From NCBI GenBank assembly GCA_016193165.1, contig JACPST010000191.1:1-9448 (forward strand): a DNA stretch of 9,448 bases, in the 5' to 3' direction. This document shows, in pieces, positions 1 to 7,413 of the stretch (position 1 is its first letter; each line of letters starts with the position of its first letter). The DNA is from Deltaproteobacteria bacterium (lineage in GTDB: Bacteria > Bdellovibrionota > JACOXK01 > 2-02-FULL-40-11). Both the position numbers and the translations under genes were made by a program. The notes under the pieces are model-generated. The model searched no databases. It had not been told where the DNA came from and saw only the letters and a list, made by a program, of their open reading frames with translations.

Positions 1-591
1 CATAATCCAATCGATGGCGGCAAAAGTAAGTGTGATGGCAAATAACACTATGCCGGCACAGCTCCATCGTGTCAGTTGATGGGTGGTGGGGAGTGCACCA
101 TGATGATCCTGGGCAATGGAAGCACGAATAATTTTTTTATAAAGCAGGGTCCAAATGGAAAAATAAAGAATATTTCGAAGGATGAAAAAAGGTTCGTTTA
201 AATACATTGCCTTGTGAGAAAGAATGGGATCGTGGAGTTTGTGCCGAGACCATTCGTAGAGAAAATCAAGTCCGAAGACGATAGGGAGGATGAGTAAAAA
301 TCCCCAAGGGAGAAAATGGGACAAAGATTCTGGAATACGTCGAACAACCACGCTCCAACCAGCTCCTGTCGCATGCTGAAGCATCGAAAAAAAGAGTCCG
401 CCGAGCCCCAGACTCATCAGAAAGGTAAAAGCCAAAAGATAGTTAAAAAGAGTTCTTGAAGCATTGAATTTCAGGCCAAGAATGAGCAAGGCAGAGGAGA
501 GAAGAAAAAGAGGCACAAAAATTCTAAATGCGGCAGCTTTGCTTTCTGGCCGAAAATGAACGTGTGAGGACGAAACGTTAGGGTGTGCCAT
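1..591 (-). CDS. actF: ActF, NrfD-like membrane subunit of alternative complex III (partial, C-terminus beyond window)
   Basis: I translated this by hand: an open frame of 197 codons from the ATG at 591 to the window edge, with no stop, so roughly the N-terminal half of a family of about 400 residues. ActF is the second polytopic subunit of ACIII, resembling ActC, and sits in the cytoplasmic membrane. Hydrophobic helices lie near residues 22-40, 48-70, 93-112, 133-152 and 178-197. The segment HATGAGWSVVVRR (73-85), after the second helix, is characteristic of ActF proteins as I know them. The start is firm: GGAGGA lies 7 bases upstream, and the ATG overlaps the end of actE by 14 bases, which implies coupled translation. 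Its role in quinol binding or proton movement is less settled than that of ActC. Confidence 0.9.
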   Translation of the reverse strand, partial: MAHPNVSSSHVHFRPESKAAAFRIFVPLFLLSSALLILGLKFNASRTLFNYLLAFTFLMSLGLGGLFFSMLQHATGAGWSVVVRRIPESLSHFLPWGFLLILPIVFGLDFLYEWSRHKLHDPILSHKAMYLNEPFFILRNILYFSIWTLLYKKIIRASIAQDHHGALPTTHQLTRWSCAGIVLFAITLTFAAIDWIM

Positions 592-1105
592 CTGCTGTTC
601 CTCCATGAGCTTTTTGCAAGGCTCGAATATAGTGAATGAGTGCCCAACGATCGATGGGATCTACTTGAGAAGCATAAGAAGACATAATTCCTTGTCCTCT
701 TGTGATCACATGAAAAATTCGCCCATCACTCCAATTGTTGACTTTATCAGAAGTTAAAGGGGGAGGCGGAGCAAATCCTCTTTTTACGACAGGCCCAAAT
801 CCTTCTCCATTGGAGTTGTGACAGGGTAAACAATAAGCATTATACATAAATTGTCCGCGATTCAATGTATCAGCGGTAGGCGTGAGAGGATTTTTAAGCT
901 TTTGCCCTGCGAGCTCTGGATCTGTGAACGTATATGTTTTAGCTCCTCTCGGTACTGTTCCTGCAGGAGGCTCCCGAAATTGAACTTGAGATCTTACACT
1001 TTTTTGATTTTTCATGTCTGGAAAAAACTGAATCGGAGGCCTTGTTCGATCACAGCCTATAAAAATCATAAGAATGAAGAGCAGTAAAATATGCCCTTTA
1101 TGCAT
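578..1105 (-). CDS. actE: ActE, monoheme cytochrome c lipoprotein of alternative complex III
   Basis: This is a 175-residue periplasmic monoheme cytochrome c that takes part in electron exit from ACIII. A hydrophobic signal (residues 4-17) ends in a lipobox-like FIGC with Cys18, so the protein is probably a membrane-anchored lipoprotein. One heme site is visible, CLPCH (Cys92, Cys95, His96), and Met141 in GQGIMSSY is the likely second axial ligand. The C-terminal helix (WALIHYIRALQ) is typical of class I cytochromes. The frame stays open further upstream to 1204, but that extension overlies the actD C-terminal frame and would put 33 charged residues before the signal peptide. The ATG at 1105 has TTGGAG 9 bases upstream and overlaps the ancestral actD stop by 8 bases. 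It is somewhat short for ActE. Confidence 0.9.
   Translation of the reverse strand: MHKGHILLLFILMIFIGCDRTRPPIQFFPDMKNQKSVRSQVQFREPPAGTVPRGAKTYTFTDPELAGQKLKNPLTPTADTLNRGQFMYNAYCLPCHNSNGEGFGPVVKRGFAPPPPLTSDKVNNWSDGRIFHVITRGQGIMSSYASQVDPIDRWALIHYIRALQKAHGGTADGTP
599..604 (-). promoter_or_regulatory. Ribosome binding site of actF
   Basis: GGAGGA on the minus strand ends 7 bases before the ATG at 591. It lies inside the last codons of actE and is the strongest Shine-Dalgarno sequence in the window. It fixes the actF start. Confidence 0.8.
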
Positions 1106-1307
1106 GAGAGTCTGCTCCAATCCATCGAATATGTTCTGCGTGATGTTTATTAAAAATATCTCGTAACGTATTTTCATGAAAGTGAGTATCTGAAGATTCC
1201 ACAAAGATCATAAATTGATCGTCTGTGGCTTTCAGCGCATGGGGATCTTTTTCAAAAATGGATTCGTATTTTGGAAGCTTGCAAAGGCACAAAATAAAAT
1301 GCCACAT
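1098..1307 (-). pseudogene. actD: C-terminal part of ActD, out of frame with its N-terminal part
   Basis: This frame lies -1 relative to the actD N-terminal frame. Only the portion downstream of about 1280 is meaningful. It reads [16 protein letters not shown] followed by an acidic soluble segment with DDQFMIFVESSD and a final HAEHIRWIG. In family terms this matches the ActD tail: after the second helix, a short LP-x-x-Y-type linker, then a small domain with a D-x-F-hydrophobic strand. It ends in TAA at 1098-1100, directly overlapping the actE start, as expected for the true actD terminus. The first residues of the frame (from 1307) are an out-of-frame reading of the helix and not protein. 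The piece has no start of its own and would be translated only through a frameshift. Confidence 0.75.
1115..1120 (-). promoter_or_regulatory. Ribosome binding site of actE
   Basis: TTGGAG on the minus strand lies 9 bases before the ATG at 1105. It decides between that start and the longer open frame reaching 1204, which has no comparable site. Confidence 0.65.
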
Positions 1308-1612
1308 TCAAACGTGACGGGAATAAAAGCCGGAAGAGAAAAGTGAGGTTTTCCTCCGATATTTAATGTCCAATCGGCTACCGATGTCCACCATTGAAAA
1401 TAAAGTCCAGCCCCAGCTCCGAGGAGTCCAAACACAAGTGAAAACCAAGGAATATGAGAGTTTTTTATTTCCATGGCTTCATCTAATCCATGAATAGGAT
1501 AGGGAGTAAAAACATCAAAGTGTTTAATCCCTAATTTATGGACTTGTCTGGCAGCCCGAACGAGTTCTTGCGGAGATGTAAAATTGGCTGCCAATCCTTT
1601 CTTAAATGTCAT
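1232..1612 (-). CDS. actD: ActD, membrane subunit of alternative complex III (DUF3341 family), frameshifted after about residue 112
   Basis: ActD is a small two-helix ACIII subunit with cytoplasmic ends. In this frame the first 110 or so residues look normal: an N-terminal soluble domain ([17 protein letters not shown], then [16 protein letters not shown]), helix 1 near residues 55-72, the loop [22 protein letters not shown], and the start of helix 2 ([10 protein letters not shown]). The frame then runs into about a dozen unrelated residues and stops at 1232, giving 126 residues where about 170-190 are usual. The missing C-terminal domain is present in the -1 frame (1098-1307). Comparison with the family as I remember it suggests about nine residues of helix 2 are also gone. 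The start ATG at 1612 has AGGGAG 6 bases upstream and overlaps the actC end by 11 bases. The product as read is probably non-functional unless the break is an assembly error. Confidence 0.85.
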   Translation of the reverse strand: MTFKKGLAANFTSPQELVRAARQVHKLGIKHFDVFTPYPIHGLDEAMEIKNSHIPWFSLVFGLLGAGAGLYFQWWTSVADWTLNIGGKPHFSLPAFIPVTFECGILFCAFASFQNTNPFLKKIPMR

Positions 1613-2978
1613 CGACTTCTCCCTTGGGATGTGCTCCGTGCATCACTCCTTTAATTTCACTTATGGAGACGGCAGGCAGCACACGAACAAAAATAAGATA
1701 AAGTGTAAAAAAGAGACCTAAAGATCCCAGAAAAATTCCAATATCAAATATCGTGGGAGTGTACATGTCCCAGCTCGAAGGTAAAAAATCCCGGTGTAAA
1801 GAAGTGACAATAATGACAAATCGCTCAAACCACATGCCGATGGTGACCAAAATGGAAACGATAAACATAACAGGAATACTGGTGCGAAAGCGTTTGAACC
1901 AAAAAAGTTGGGGGGAGAGAACATTGCAAAAAATCATAATCCAATACGCCCACCCATAGGGGCCTGTAGCTCGATTGGTAAAGGCAAATAGTTCATAGGA
2001 ATTGGCGCTATACCAAGCGGTAAAAAATTCGACTAAATACGCGTAGCCCACGAGCATTCCTGCTGTGAGAAGAACTTTATTCATATTTTCAAGGTGTGTT
2101 AGGGTGATGAGATCTTCAAGTTTGAAAAATGTTCGTGTGAAAAGCAAAAGAATCATTACCATCGCAAACCCACCAAAAATAGCGCCGGCTACAAAGTAGG
2201 GTGGAAAAATGGTGGTGTGCCATCCGGGGATGATTGACGTGGCAAAGTCAAAACTCACAATACTATGGACGGATAAAACAAGTGGGGTTGAGATGGCTGC
2301 AAAAATTAAATACGCGGTTTCATATTGTTTCCAACATCTTTGTGAGCTTCTCCATCCCAAGCTTAAAATCGAATAGGCCACTTTTTTAAGTGGATGTGTG
2401 GTTCGATCACGAAGTGTGGCCAAATCTGGAATGAGCCCCATGTACCAAAATAAAAGAGATACCATAAAGTAGGTTGATACGGCAAAGACGTCCCACAAAA
2501 GAGGAGATCTAAAATTTACCCAAATTTTCATTTCATTAGGAAGTGGAAAAAGCCAATAGGCAAACCAGGGTCTTCCAAGGTGAATTAAGGGAAAAATCCC
2601 CGCGCAGATGACAGCAAAAATGGTCATAGCTTCCGCGGCACGATTGATGGCCGTTCGCCACCGTTGACGAAACAAAAATAAAATAGCAGAAATTAAAGTG
2701 CCTGCATGTCCAATTCCGATCCAAAAAACAAAGTTTGTAATGTCAAATGCCCACCCTACAGGATTATTGTTTCCCCACACGCCAATACCTTTATAAAATG
2801 TCCAGCCAATGCACAAAAATCCAAGCGTCATGAGGGAGGCAGTTAAAGCAAAAGTTAAAAACCAACTTTTAGAGGGAATGCGATCCAGGGGCTTAGCAAT
2901 AATTTCTGTGATTGTTTTTCGATCTTTTATCCCTAGAACCAGTTCTGGACGTTTGAGTGTTTCAACAGGGGCACTCAT
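1602..2978 (-). CDS. actC: ActC, NrfD-like quinol-binding membrane subunit of alternative complex III
   Basis: This 458-residue polytopic protein of the NrfD/PsrC family is close to the usual ActC length. It oxidises quinol in the membrane and passes electrons to the Fe-S domain of ActB. About ten hydrophobic helices are visible, beginning at residues 40-61 and 80-103. Conserved-looking polar residues inside or next to helices include His91 (GIGHAGT), His133 with LGRPW after it, and Asp163 ([11 protein letters not shown]). These resemble the histidine and aspartate positions proposed for quinol binding and proton transfer in ActC, though I cannot align them here. The N-terminal cytoplasmic stretch (RPELVLG) is also family-typical. 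Its ATG overlaps the actB stop in an ATGA, with GGAG 11 bases upstream, so translation is likely coupled to actB. Confidence 0.95.
   Translation of the reverse strand: MSAPVETLKRPELVLGIKDRKTITEIIAKPLDRIPSKSWFLTFALTASLMTLGFLCIGWTFYKGIGVWGNNNPVGWAFDITNFVFWIGIGHAGTLISAILFLFRQRWRTAINRAAEAMTIFAVICAGIFPLIHLGRPWFAYWLFPLPNEMKIWVNFRSPLLWDVFAVSTYFMVSLLFWYMGLIPDLATLRDRTTHPLKKVAYSILSLGWRSSQRCWKQYETAYLIFAAISTPLVLSVHSIVSFDFATSIIPGWHTTIFPPYFVAGAIFGGFAMVMILLLFTRTFFKLEDLITLTHLENMNKVLLTAGMLVGYAYLVEFFTAWYSANSYELFAFTNRATGPYGWAYWIMIFCNVLSPQLFWFKRFRTSIPVMFIVSILVTIGMWFERFVIIVTSLHRDFLPSSWDMYTPTIFDIGIFLGSLGLFFTLYLIFVRVLPAVSISEIKGVMHGAHPKGEVDDI
1619..1624 (-). promoter_or_regulatory. Ribosome binding site of actD
   Basis: AGGGAG on the minus strand lies 6 bases before the ATG at 1612, inside the end of actC. 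It shows that the actD start is intact despite the downstream frameshift. Confidence 0.7.
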
Positions 2979-5974
2979 GACACTCGTTTCTCCAATCGTG
3001 GATGAGGATTTCTAATTTTTGCTAAATAGGTCACTGCGGGACGTACATTGAGTTCTTCTAAAACACGGTACCCTTGTGAAAGGCTCGAAAGTTTTGAAAC
3101 TTCTGAATTTGGGTCATTAAGATCTCCAAAGACGATAGCCTGGGATGGGCATGCTTGTTGGCAGGCCGTTTGAATTTCTCCATCCGAGACTTTTTCTCCT
3201 CGCATTTTAGCCGCGTTTTTTCCTTCAGAAATTCTCTGAATGCAAAAGGTGCACTTTTCCATGACTCCTCTTGAACGAATAGTGACGGATGGGTTTTTCC
3301 CAAGTTCTTGGGGAGTTTCAATATCAGCGTTAAAATTAAAGTAATTAAATCGTCGGACTTTGTAAGGGCAGTTATTAGCACAGTATCGCGTTCCCACACA
3401 GCGGTTATATGTCATTTGGTTAATGCCCTCATCACTGTGAACCGTGGCAGAGACGGGACATACGGTTTCACAAGGCGCGTTATCACAATGTTGGCAGAGC
3501 ATAGGTTGATGGAGCGTTTTAACCTCATTTTCTGATGAAGTTTCATAATATCTATCGAGTCTTAACCACTGCATTTCCCGGCCTTTCAAAACCTGTGCTT
3601 TTCCCACATTAGGAATATTATTTTCAACATCGCAGGCGACCACACAGCCACTGCATCCGACGCAAGAATTTAAGTCGATCGCCATGCCCCATTTATGTCC
3701 TGTGTAGGGATAATCTTGATAGAGACTTAAAAGTTCTGGAGTATGTATTTTGTGTTTTGGGAAATCAGGATGTTTTTTATATTCTTCTAAGGTGGCTTCT
3801 AGGACAATGGGTCTTCCTTCCATGCTGTGGTGAGTTTGTGTTGTTGCGATTTTGTGTTGGCCGGAGTGTTTTTTAAGCTGTACATTTTTGTATTGCCAGG
3901 CTTGGCCAAGGACAAAAACATTGCTTCCTACGCCCATTCCAATTTCTCCTCCGGCGCGGCGACCGTAGCCAATAGAGGTGGTGATCACATCTTCCGCAAG
4001 GCCGGGCTGTAGAAAGACAGGAAGGGTGACGGTGGAAGCTCCACCTGAAAGTTTAATTTTATTTCCTTGTTTTAAGCCATATTTAAGTGCTGTTTTAGCG
4101 CTCATAGAAGCGACATTATCCCACGTCACTTTGGTAACGGGATCTGGAAGTTCTTGCAAAGAACCTCCATTGGCAAAACGTCCATCAAATAGCGCGGGGC
4201 TAGGAGTCCATTGTAATTCCAGGGTGTCGGAGGGAGTTTTTTTAAAGTTGGAAATAGCCTCAGAGAGAGCTGAAGAATTAAAATGAAAAGCTTTGGATAG
4301 AGGAAGAGTTTCTGTAACAACGCCATCCTGCAAAGCTCCTTCCCAGAAGGTTTCAAAGGAGCCAAACGTATTCTTTTTGGCATAAATATTTTTCTTCCAA
4401 TACAGTTTAATTTCGCTGAGCCAATCTTCGGTGGGATGGGAAGCTTTTCCAGACATTTTATAAAGCCAAGAAATCATGACTTCCCCAGACGATCGTGAGT
4501 TATGGAGAGGCTGAATCGTAGGTTGAATGAGACTTACAAGGCCATCTTCAGGGCGGCTATCTCCCCACGACTCTAAAAAATGAGAAAGGGGGGCAGCGTA
4601 TTTTGAAACCGCTGTTGTTTCATCAGAATAAAGACTGAGTCGAATAGTGTTGGGAACTTTTTTCATGAGCGCTTCAAATTCGGCCCCAAGCTGATACACA
4701 GGATTTCCTCCAAGGGTGATGAGGGTATCCACTTTTCCTGCTTTGAGTTCTGAAAGAAGCGGTTTTAAAGATTCATGGCCGTTATCAAAACTAGCGACAG
4801 AAACTTTGGAATCCAAAGTGGACCCTCCCACGCGTGGGCCAAAACTTCCAATAAGAGAGTTGATGAACTGTCCCACGACTTGAAGCTCTACAGATTCTTG
4901 TTGGCCCACAACCACGACCGACTGTCCGTGGTGTTGGGCAAGATCTTCTGCCAGGGCAAGTAAAAACTCTCGTTCGACTGTTTTTTCTGAATGATCAGGG
5001 ATTGTGTTTAAAAGAGAGAGGTGGGAAGGATCAGTGCTTAAATGAAATCGAGTCACTAAAATTTGAGCTAGTTCAAGAGCAAAAGACAAAAGCTGAGAAG
5101 GTTTTACCGAAAGTCTGTGGTCTGCATTAGAGCCTGTGGTGGAAAAGAAACTCTCCAGAACATAGAGACGATTCAGGGTGTCTTTGGAGGATCTTATTTT
5201 TCTTCCTTTGGCCCAATTTTTGATGTGAATGAGGCTATCCGCGTCACTGCATAAAAAATCTGAATTGATCGAAAGAATGATTTTTGCTTTGTCCAAGTGG
5301 AGCTTGGGAAGATCAGGTCTCCCAAAAGCTTTTTTAAATGCTAGGCGTGCCCTTTCTTGAGAGACAGGTTCATACGGGTTCCAATGGGAATTTGGAAGAA
5401 CTTTTAAAAGTTTTTTCAAGGTGTATTTAAAGGTTGGGCTAGAATTGGATTCGGTTAGAAAGCGTATATTTTTTGATTTCTGTAATAGAGAAATGATTTC
5501 TTTATCCCATTCGTCCCAACTGACGACGTGATCTCCAATCGTAGGATTTCGTTTTCGATCGGGATCGTAGAGTTCTAAAACAGAAGCTTGTGCCCACGTT
5601 CCAGCTGATCCTTGGCTTAAGGGATGGTCCGGGTTTCCTTCAATTTTGATAGGACGACCTTCAATGGTTTTAACTAAAATGCCATAAGAATGATGATTTA
5701 GGGCAAAGGTTGAAGCATAATATTGTGCAATACCGGGTTTTACATTTTCAGCCTGTTTGACATAAGGCAAAATTTTGGCAACAGGACGACGGCAACTGGT
5801 GGTGGCAAGAGCCACAGATGCCCCTAACAGTTTTAAAAATTTTCGACGAGATAGGGATAGAAAATCAGATCCATCGTCTTCTTGCATAAATTCACGCTGA
5901 GCCAGCTCTAAAGTGCGGGGATCTTTGGCCAGCTCTTCAAAACTTTTCCAGTATATTTTATCTTTTTCTTCCAT
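2975..5974 (-). CDS. actB: ActB, molybdopterin-oxidoreductase-like/Fe-S fusion subunit of alternative complex III
   Basis: The protein has 999 residues. It begins with a Tat signal: [11 protein letters not shown] at 42-52 and Cys61 (ATTSC) as a possible lipid-attachment cysteine. The large middle part resembles molybdopterin oxidoreductases but shows no N-terminal Cys cluster, as expected for ActB, which binds no Mo cofactor. The C-terminal domain carries four cysteine motifs: 771/774/777/781, 827/830/835/839, 859/865/869 with Thr862 in place of one Cys (CVGTRYC), and 908/911/938/942. This predicts three [4Fe-4S] clusters and one [3Fe-4S] cluster, the published ActB pattern. It relays electrons from ActC to the hemes on the periplasmic side. 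I chose the ATG at 5974, 2 bases after the actA stop. The frame is open to a TTG at 5998, but neither start has a clear Shine-Dalgarno sequence. Confidence 0.95.
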   Translation of the reverse strand: MEEKDKIYWKSFEELAKDPRTLELAQREFMQEDDGSDFLSLSRRKFLKLLGASVALATTSCRRPVAKILPYVKQAENVKPGIAQYYASTFALNHHSYGILVKTIEGRPIKIEGNPDHPLSQGSAGTWAQASVLELYDPDRKRNPTIGDHVVSWDEWDKEIISLLQKSKNIRFLTESNSSPTFKYTLKKLLKVLPNSHWNPYEPVSQERARLAFKKAFGRPDLPKLHLDKAKIILSINSDFLCSDADSLIHIKNWAKGRKIRSSKDTLNRLYVLESFFSTTGSNADHRLSVKPSQLLSFALELAQILVTRFHLSTDPSHLSLLNTIPDHSEKTVEREFLLALAEDLAQHHGQSVVVVGQQESVELQVVGQFINSLIGSFGPRVGGSTLDSKVSVASFDNGHESLKPLLSELKAGKVDTLITLGGNPVYQLGAEFEALMKKVPNTIRLSLYSDETTAVSKYAAPLSHFLESWGDSRPEDGLVSLIQPTIQPLHNSRSSGEVMISWLYKMSGKASHPTEDWLSEIKLYWKKNIYAKKNTFGSFETFWEGALQDGVVTETLPLSKAFHFNSSALSEAISNFKKTPSDTLELQWTPSPALFDGRFANGGSLQELPDPVTKVTWDNVASMSAKTALKYGLKQGNKIKLSGGASTVTLPVFLQPGLAEDVITTSIGYGRRAGGEIGMGVGSNVFVLGQAWQYKNVQLKKHSGQHKIATTQTHHSMEGRPIVLEATLEEYKKHPDFPKHKIHTPELLSLYQDYPYTGHKWGMAIDLNSCVGCSGCVVACDVENNIPNVGKAQVLKGREMQWLRLDRYYETSSENEVKTLHQPMLCQHCDNAPCETVCPVSATVHSDEGINQMTYNRCVGTRYCANNCPYKVRRFNYFNFNADIETPQELGKNPSVTIRSRGVMEKCTFCIQRISEGKNAAKMRGEKVSDGEIQTACQQACPSQAIVFGDLNDPNSEVSKLSSLSQGYRVLEELNVRPAVTYLAKIRNPHPRLEKRVS

Positions 5975-5976
5975 AA

Positions 5977-6654
5977 TTAATAATGGCATGCGGAACAATT
6001 AAGAGAACATCCAATTCTCTCCTGTTCTTCCACCCAATGAATTCCTTTATATTTTTTCGTATTATCTTTAAATTTTTGATAAAAAAGTTCATCTTTTGTC
6101 GCTTTTTCAAAAAAATCTTCTACTCGAGGGCTTTGAGTGAGAGGGGTTTCTTTGCGATGACAATCCAGACACCATCCCATGCTTAAAGGTTTTTCTTGTC
6201 TTACAACTTCCATTTCATAAATTTTCCCATGGCAATCAAAGCAAGAAATTCCTGCTTTGACGTGAACATTATGTTTGAAATGAACAAAGTCCGGTAGTTT
6301 ATGAACTCTGACCCATTTAATTGGTTTATTTTTTTCATAGCTTTCTACAATTTTTTGAACTTCAGGGCTTCCTCTTTTGACAATGGAGTGGCAATTCATA
6401 CACACTTGAGTGGGTGGGATTGTGGCAGAAGGTAGTTTTTCCGCGTTTCCGTGGCAATAAAAGCATGAAATTTGAAGATCCCCAGCATGAAGTTTATGAG
6501 AATACGCAATGGGTTGTTGGGGGGCATATCCCACTTCTATAAATTCTTTAGGATAAAGGTAGAGATAAAGTCCGGTGCCGATGGCGATAAGAATCGTAAG
6601 GGCAACAATCCCACCTATTTTCAAAACATAGAAGTCTAATTTTTTCCCCATCAT
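5977..6654 (-). CDS. actA: ActA, membrane-anchored pentaheme cytochrome c of alternative complex III
   Basis: This 225-residue protein has one N-terminal membrane anchor (about residues 12-34, no obvious cleavage site) and a periplasmic domain. There are five CXXCH heme sites: CFYCH (64-68), CMNCH (85-89), CFDCH (138-142), CLDCH (162-166) and CSACH (220-224). Histidines at 53, 56, 118, 125, 128 and 131 are candidates for distal ligands (bis-His hemes). It carries electrons from the ActB clusters toward ActE or the oxidase. The last heme site is followed by only Tyr225, so even a small C-terminal loss would remove a heme. An extra Cys216 lies four residues before it. It is the first gene of the operon. 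ATG at 6654 and ATG at 6651 are adjacent, and neither has a Shine-Dalgarno sequence. Confidence 0.95.
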   Translation of the reverse strand: MMGKKLDFYVLKIGGIVALTILIAIGTGLYLYLYPKEFIEVGYAPQQPIAYSHKLHAGDLQISCFYCHGNAEKLPSATIPPTQVCMNCHSIVKRGSPEVQKIVESYEKNKPIKWVRVHKLPDFVHFKHNVHVKAGISCFDCHGKIYEMEVVRQEKPLSMGWCLDCHRKETPLTQSPRVEDFFEKATKDELFYQKFKDNTKKYKGIHWVEEQERIGCSLNCSACHY

Positions 6655-6667
6655 AGATACAAAAACA

Positions 6668-6677
6668 ATTAGCTAAT
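6668..6677. promoter_or_regulatory. Perfect palindrome ATTAGCTAAT, possible operator
   Basis: This 10-base self-complementary sequence overlaps where the -10 of the act promoter should be. It could be a binding site for a dimeric regulator. Its small size and the AT-rich surroundings make a chance origin quite possible. Confidence 0.2.
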
Positions 6678-6698
6678 CATTTAGGGAAATATTGTCAA
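6670..6698 (-). promoter_or_regulatory. actA: Candidate act operon promoter
   Basis: A consensus -35 hexamer TTGACA is read on the minus strand at 6698-6693. No strong -10 follows. At 17 bases the hexamer is TAGCTA (poor). At 19 bases it is GCTAAT, which shares TAAT with the consensus. The start of actA would lie only about 15-20 bases downstream, so the leader would be very short. The call rests mainly on the -35. Confidence 0.35.
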
Positions 6699-6747
6699 TA
6701 AATTTAGTTAGTTATTGTGATTTAAATTGTGTTATATCACCTTTATC

Positions 6748-7359
6748 ATGGATATAAAACAAGAACATAAGCTTTCTCGGGAATTTCAGCGTCTTGAAGA
6801 TCTATGTCAAGGCGAAACGGTGACATTCAAAAAACTTTTAGAAGGCGTGACAACCCGGGAGCACGCGCTTTTGAGTCTTTTTCTTATTATTCCTTTTTTA
6901 TTTTTTATTCCTTTGCCAGGAATTTCCACTCTTTTTGGAGGAGCGATTGTGTTTGCAGGATACCGGATGGCTTTGGGGAAAAAACTTTGGATTCCCAAAC
7001 GTTGGCTCGATCGGCCACTTCCAGCCAAAAAAATGAGAAAAATTTTTTCTGTGGGCCAAGTCATTATGAAAAAAATTGAAAAGGTTGTTCAGCCCCGTGG
7101 AAAATATTTTTTGACCCATCCTTGGGTCGAGCGGTTCAATGGAGTTCTTTTGGTGATTTGTGGTTTGCTTCTGGCTTTGCTTCTTCCTCCAGGATTTAAT
7201 TTTCCGCCTGCCTTCGCTATTCTTTTTATGTCCATTGGAATTTTAGAGGATGATGGTATTTTTTTAACCATCGGCTATATTTTGGTAGGCCTCAATCTTC
7301 TTCTTTTTAACACCCTTTTCTTCTTTGGCTTCAATAGTATCAAAGCTTTTTTGGGTTAA
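6748..7359 (+). CDS. ExoD-family membrane protein
   Basis: The protein has 203 residues and matches the ExoD family (named for rhizobial exoD, linked to exopolysaccharide synthesis and alkali tolerance; biochemical function unknown). Residues 1-40 form a soluble start with an LEDLCQGETVTFKKLLEGV stretch. They are followed by hydrophobic segments near 41-56, 60-76, 132-148, 153-168 and 171-195. The family-typical core IPLPGISTLFGGAIVFAGYR is at 54-73, with LGKKLWIP after it. A basic amphipathic loop (residues 84-120) joins the membrane halves. I start it at the ATG at 6748. A TTG seven codons upstream would add only MCYITFI and is inside the promoter region. No Shine-Dalgarno sequence is visible. 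It is divergent from the act operon and ends in TAA. Homology seems good; the cellular role is unknown. Confidence 0.8.
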   Translation: MDIKQEHKLSREFQRLEDLCQGETVTFKKLLEGVTTREHALLSLFLIIPFLFFIPLPGISTLFGGAIVFAGYRMALGKKLWIPKRWLDRPLPAKKMRKIFSVGQVIMKKIEKVVQPRGKYFLTHPWVERFNGVLLVICGLLLALLLPPGFNFPPAFAILFMSIGILEDDGIFLTIGYILVGLNLLLFNTLFFFGFNSIKAFLG

Positions 7360-7413
7360 TAATAAAAAACAGCAAAGTCGATAACTAGTTGTTGTAGTCT
7401 ACAGGTTTAATGC
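7360..7413. other. Convergent gap between exoD and otsB
   Basis: These 54 bases separate two convergent stop codons. I see an 8-base palindrome AACTAGTT (7383-7390) and an imperfect GTAG-T-CTAC, but no GC-rich stem followed by a T run on either strand. Transcripts from both sides may read into each other here. Confidence 0.5.

Larger units (their letters stand above)
6655..6747. promoter_or_regulatory. Divergent intergenic promoter region between actA and exoD
   Basis: These 93 AT-rich bases separate two divergent genes and must hold both their promoters. At 6691-6699 the sequence ATTGTCAAT reads ATTGACAAT on the other strand, so -35-like hexamers (TTGTCA plus, TTGACA minus) nearly coincide. 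Other visible elements are a tandem TTAGTTAGTTA (6704-6714) and a perfect 10-base palindrome at 6668-6677. Confidence 0.6.

Noticed and set aside
859..1087. Plus-strand open frame over actE (851-1087)
   Set aside because: It is antisense to the cytochrome coding sequence, and its odd cysteine-rich product results from reverse reading of the signal and linker region.
1106..1204. N-terminal extension of ActE by 33 residues
   Set aside because: It overlies the conserved ActD tail, would bury the lipoprotein signal, and lacks the ribosome site that precedes the ATG at 1105.
1232..1307. Programmed -1 frameshifting as the normal way to make ActD
   Set aside because: Family-like residues [10 protein letters not shown] are already in the -1 frame upstream of the only slippery-like heptamer, and part of helix 2 seems missing. 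A mutation or assembly error explains both; slippage explains only one.
1753..4963. Several plus-strand open frames of 60-100 codons inside actC and actB
   Set aside because: They lie antisense to genes with strong family motifs, have no Shine-Dalgarno sites or recognisable motifs, and fit no neighbouring operon.
6715..6740. CRP/FNR-like site TGTGA...TCAC upstream of exoD
   Set aside because: The half-sites are 16 bases apart where 6 would be expected for CRP, and the 3' half is incomplete.
7360..7413. Bidirectional terminator between exoD and otsB
   Set aside because: Only short palindromes with weak stems are present, and there is no adjacent T run.
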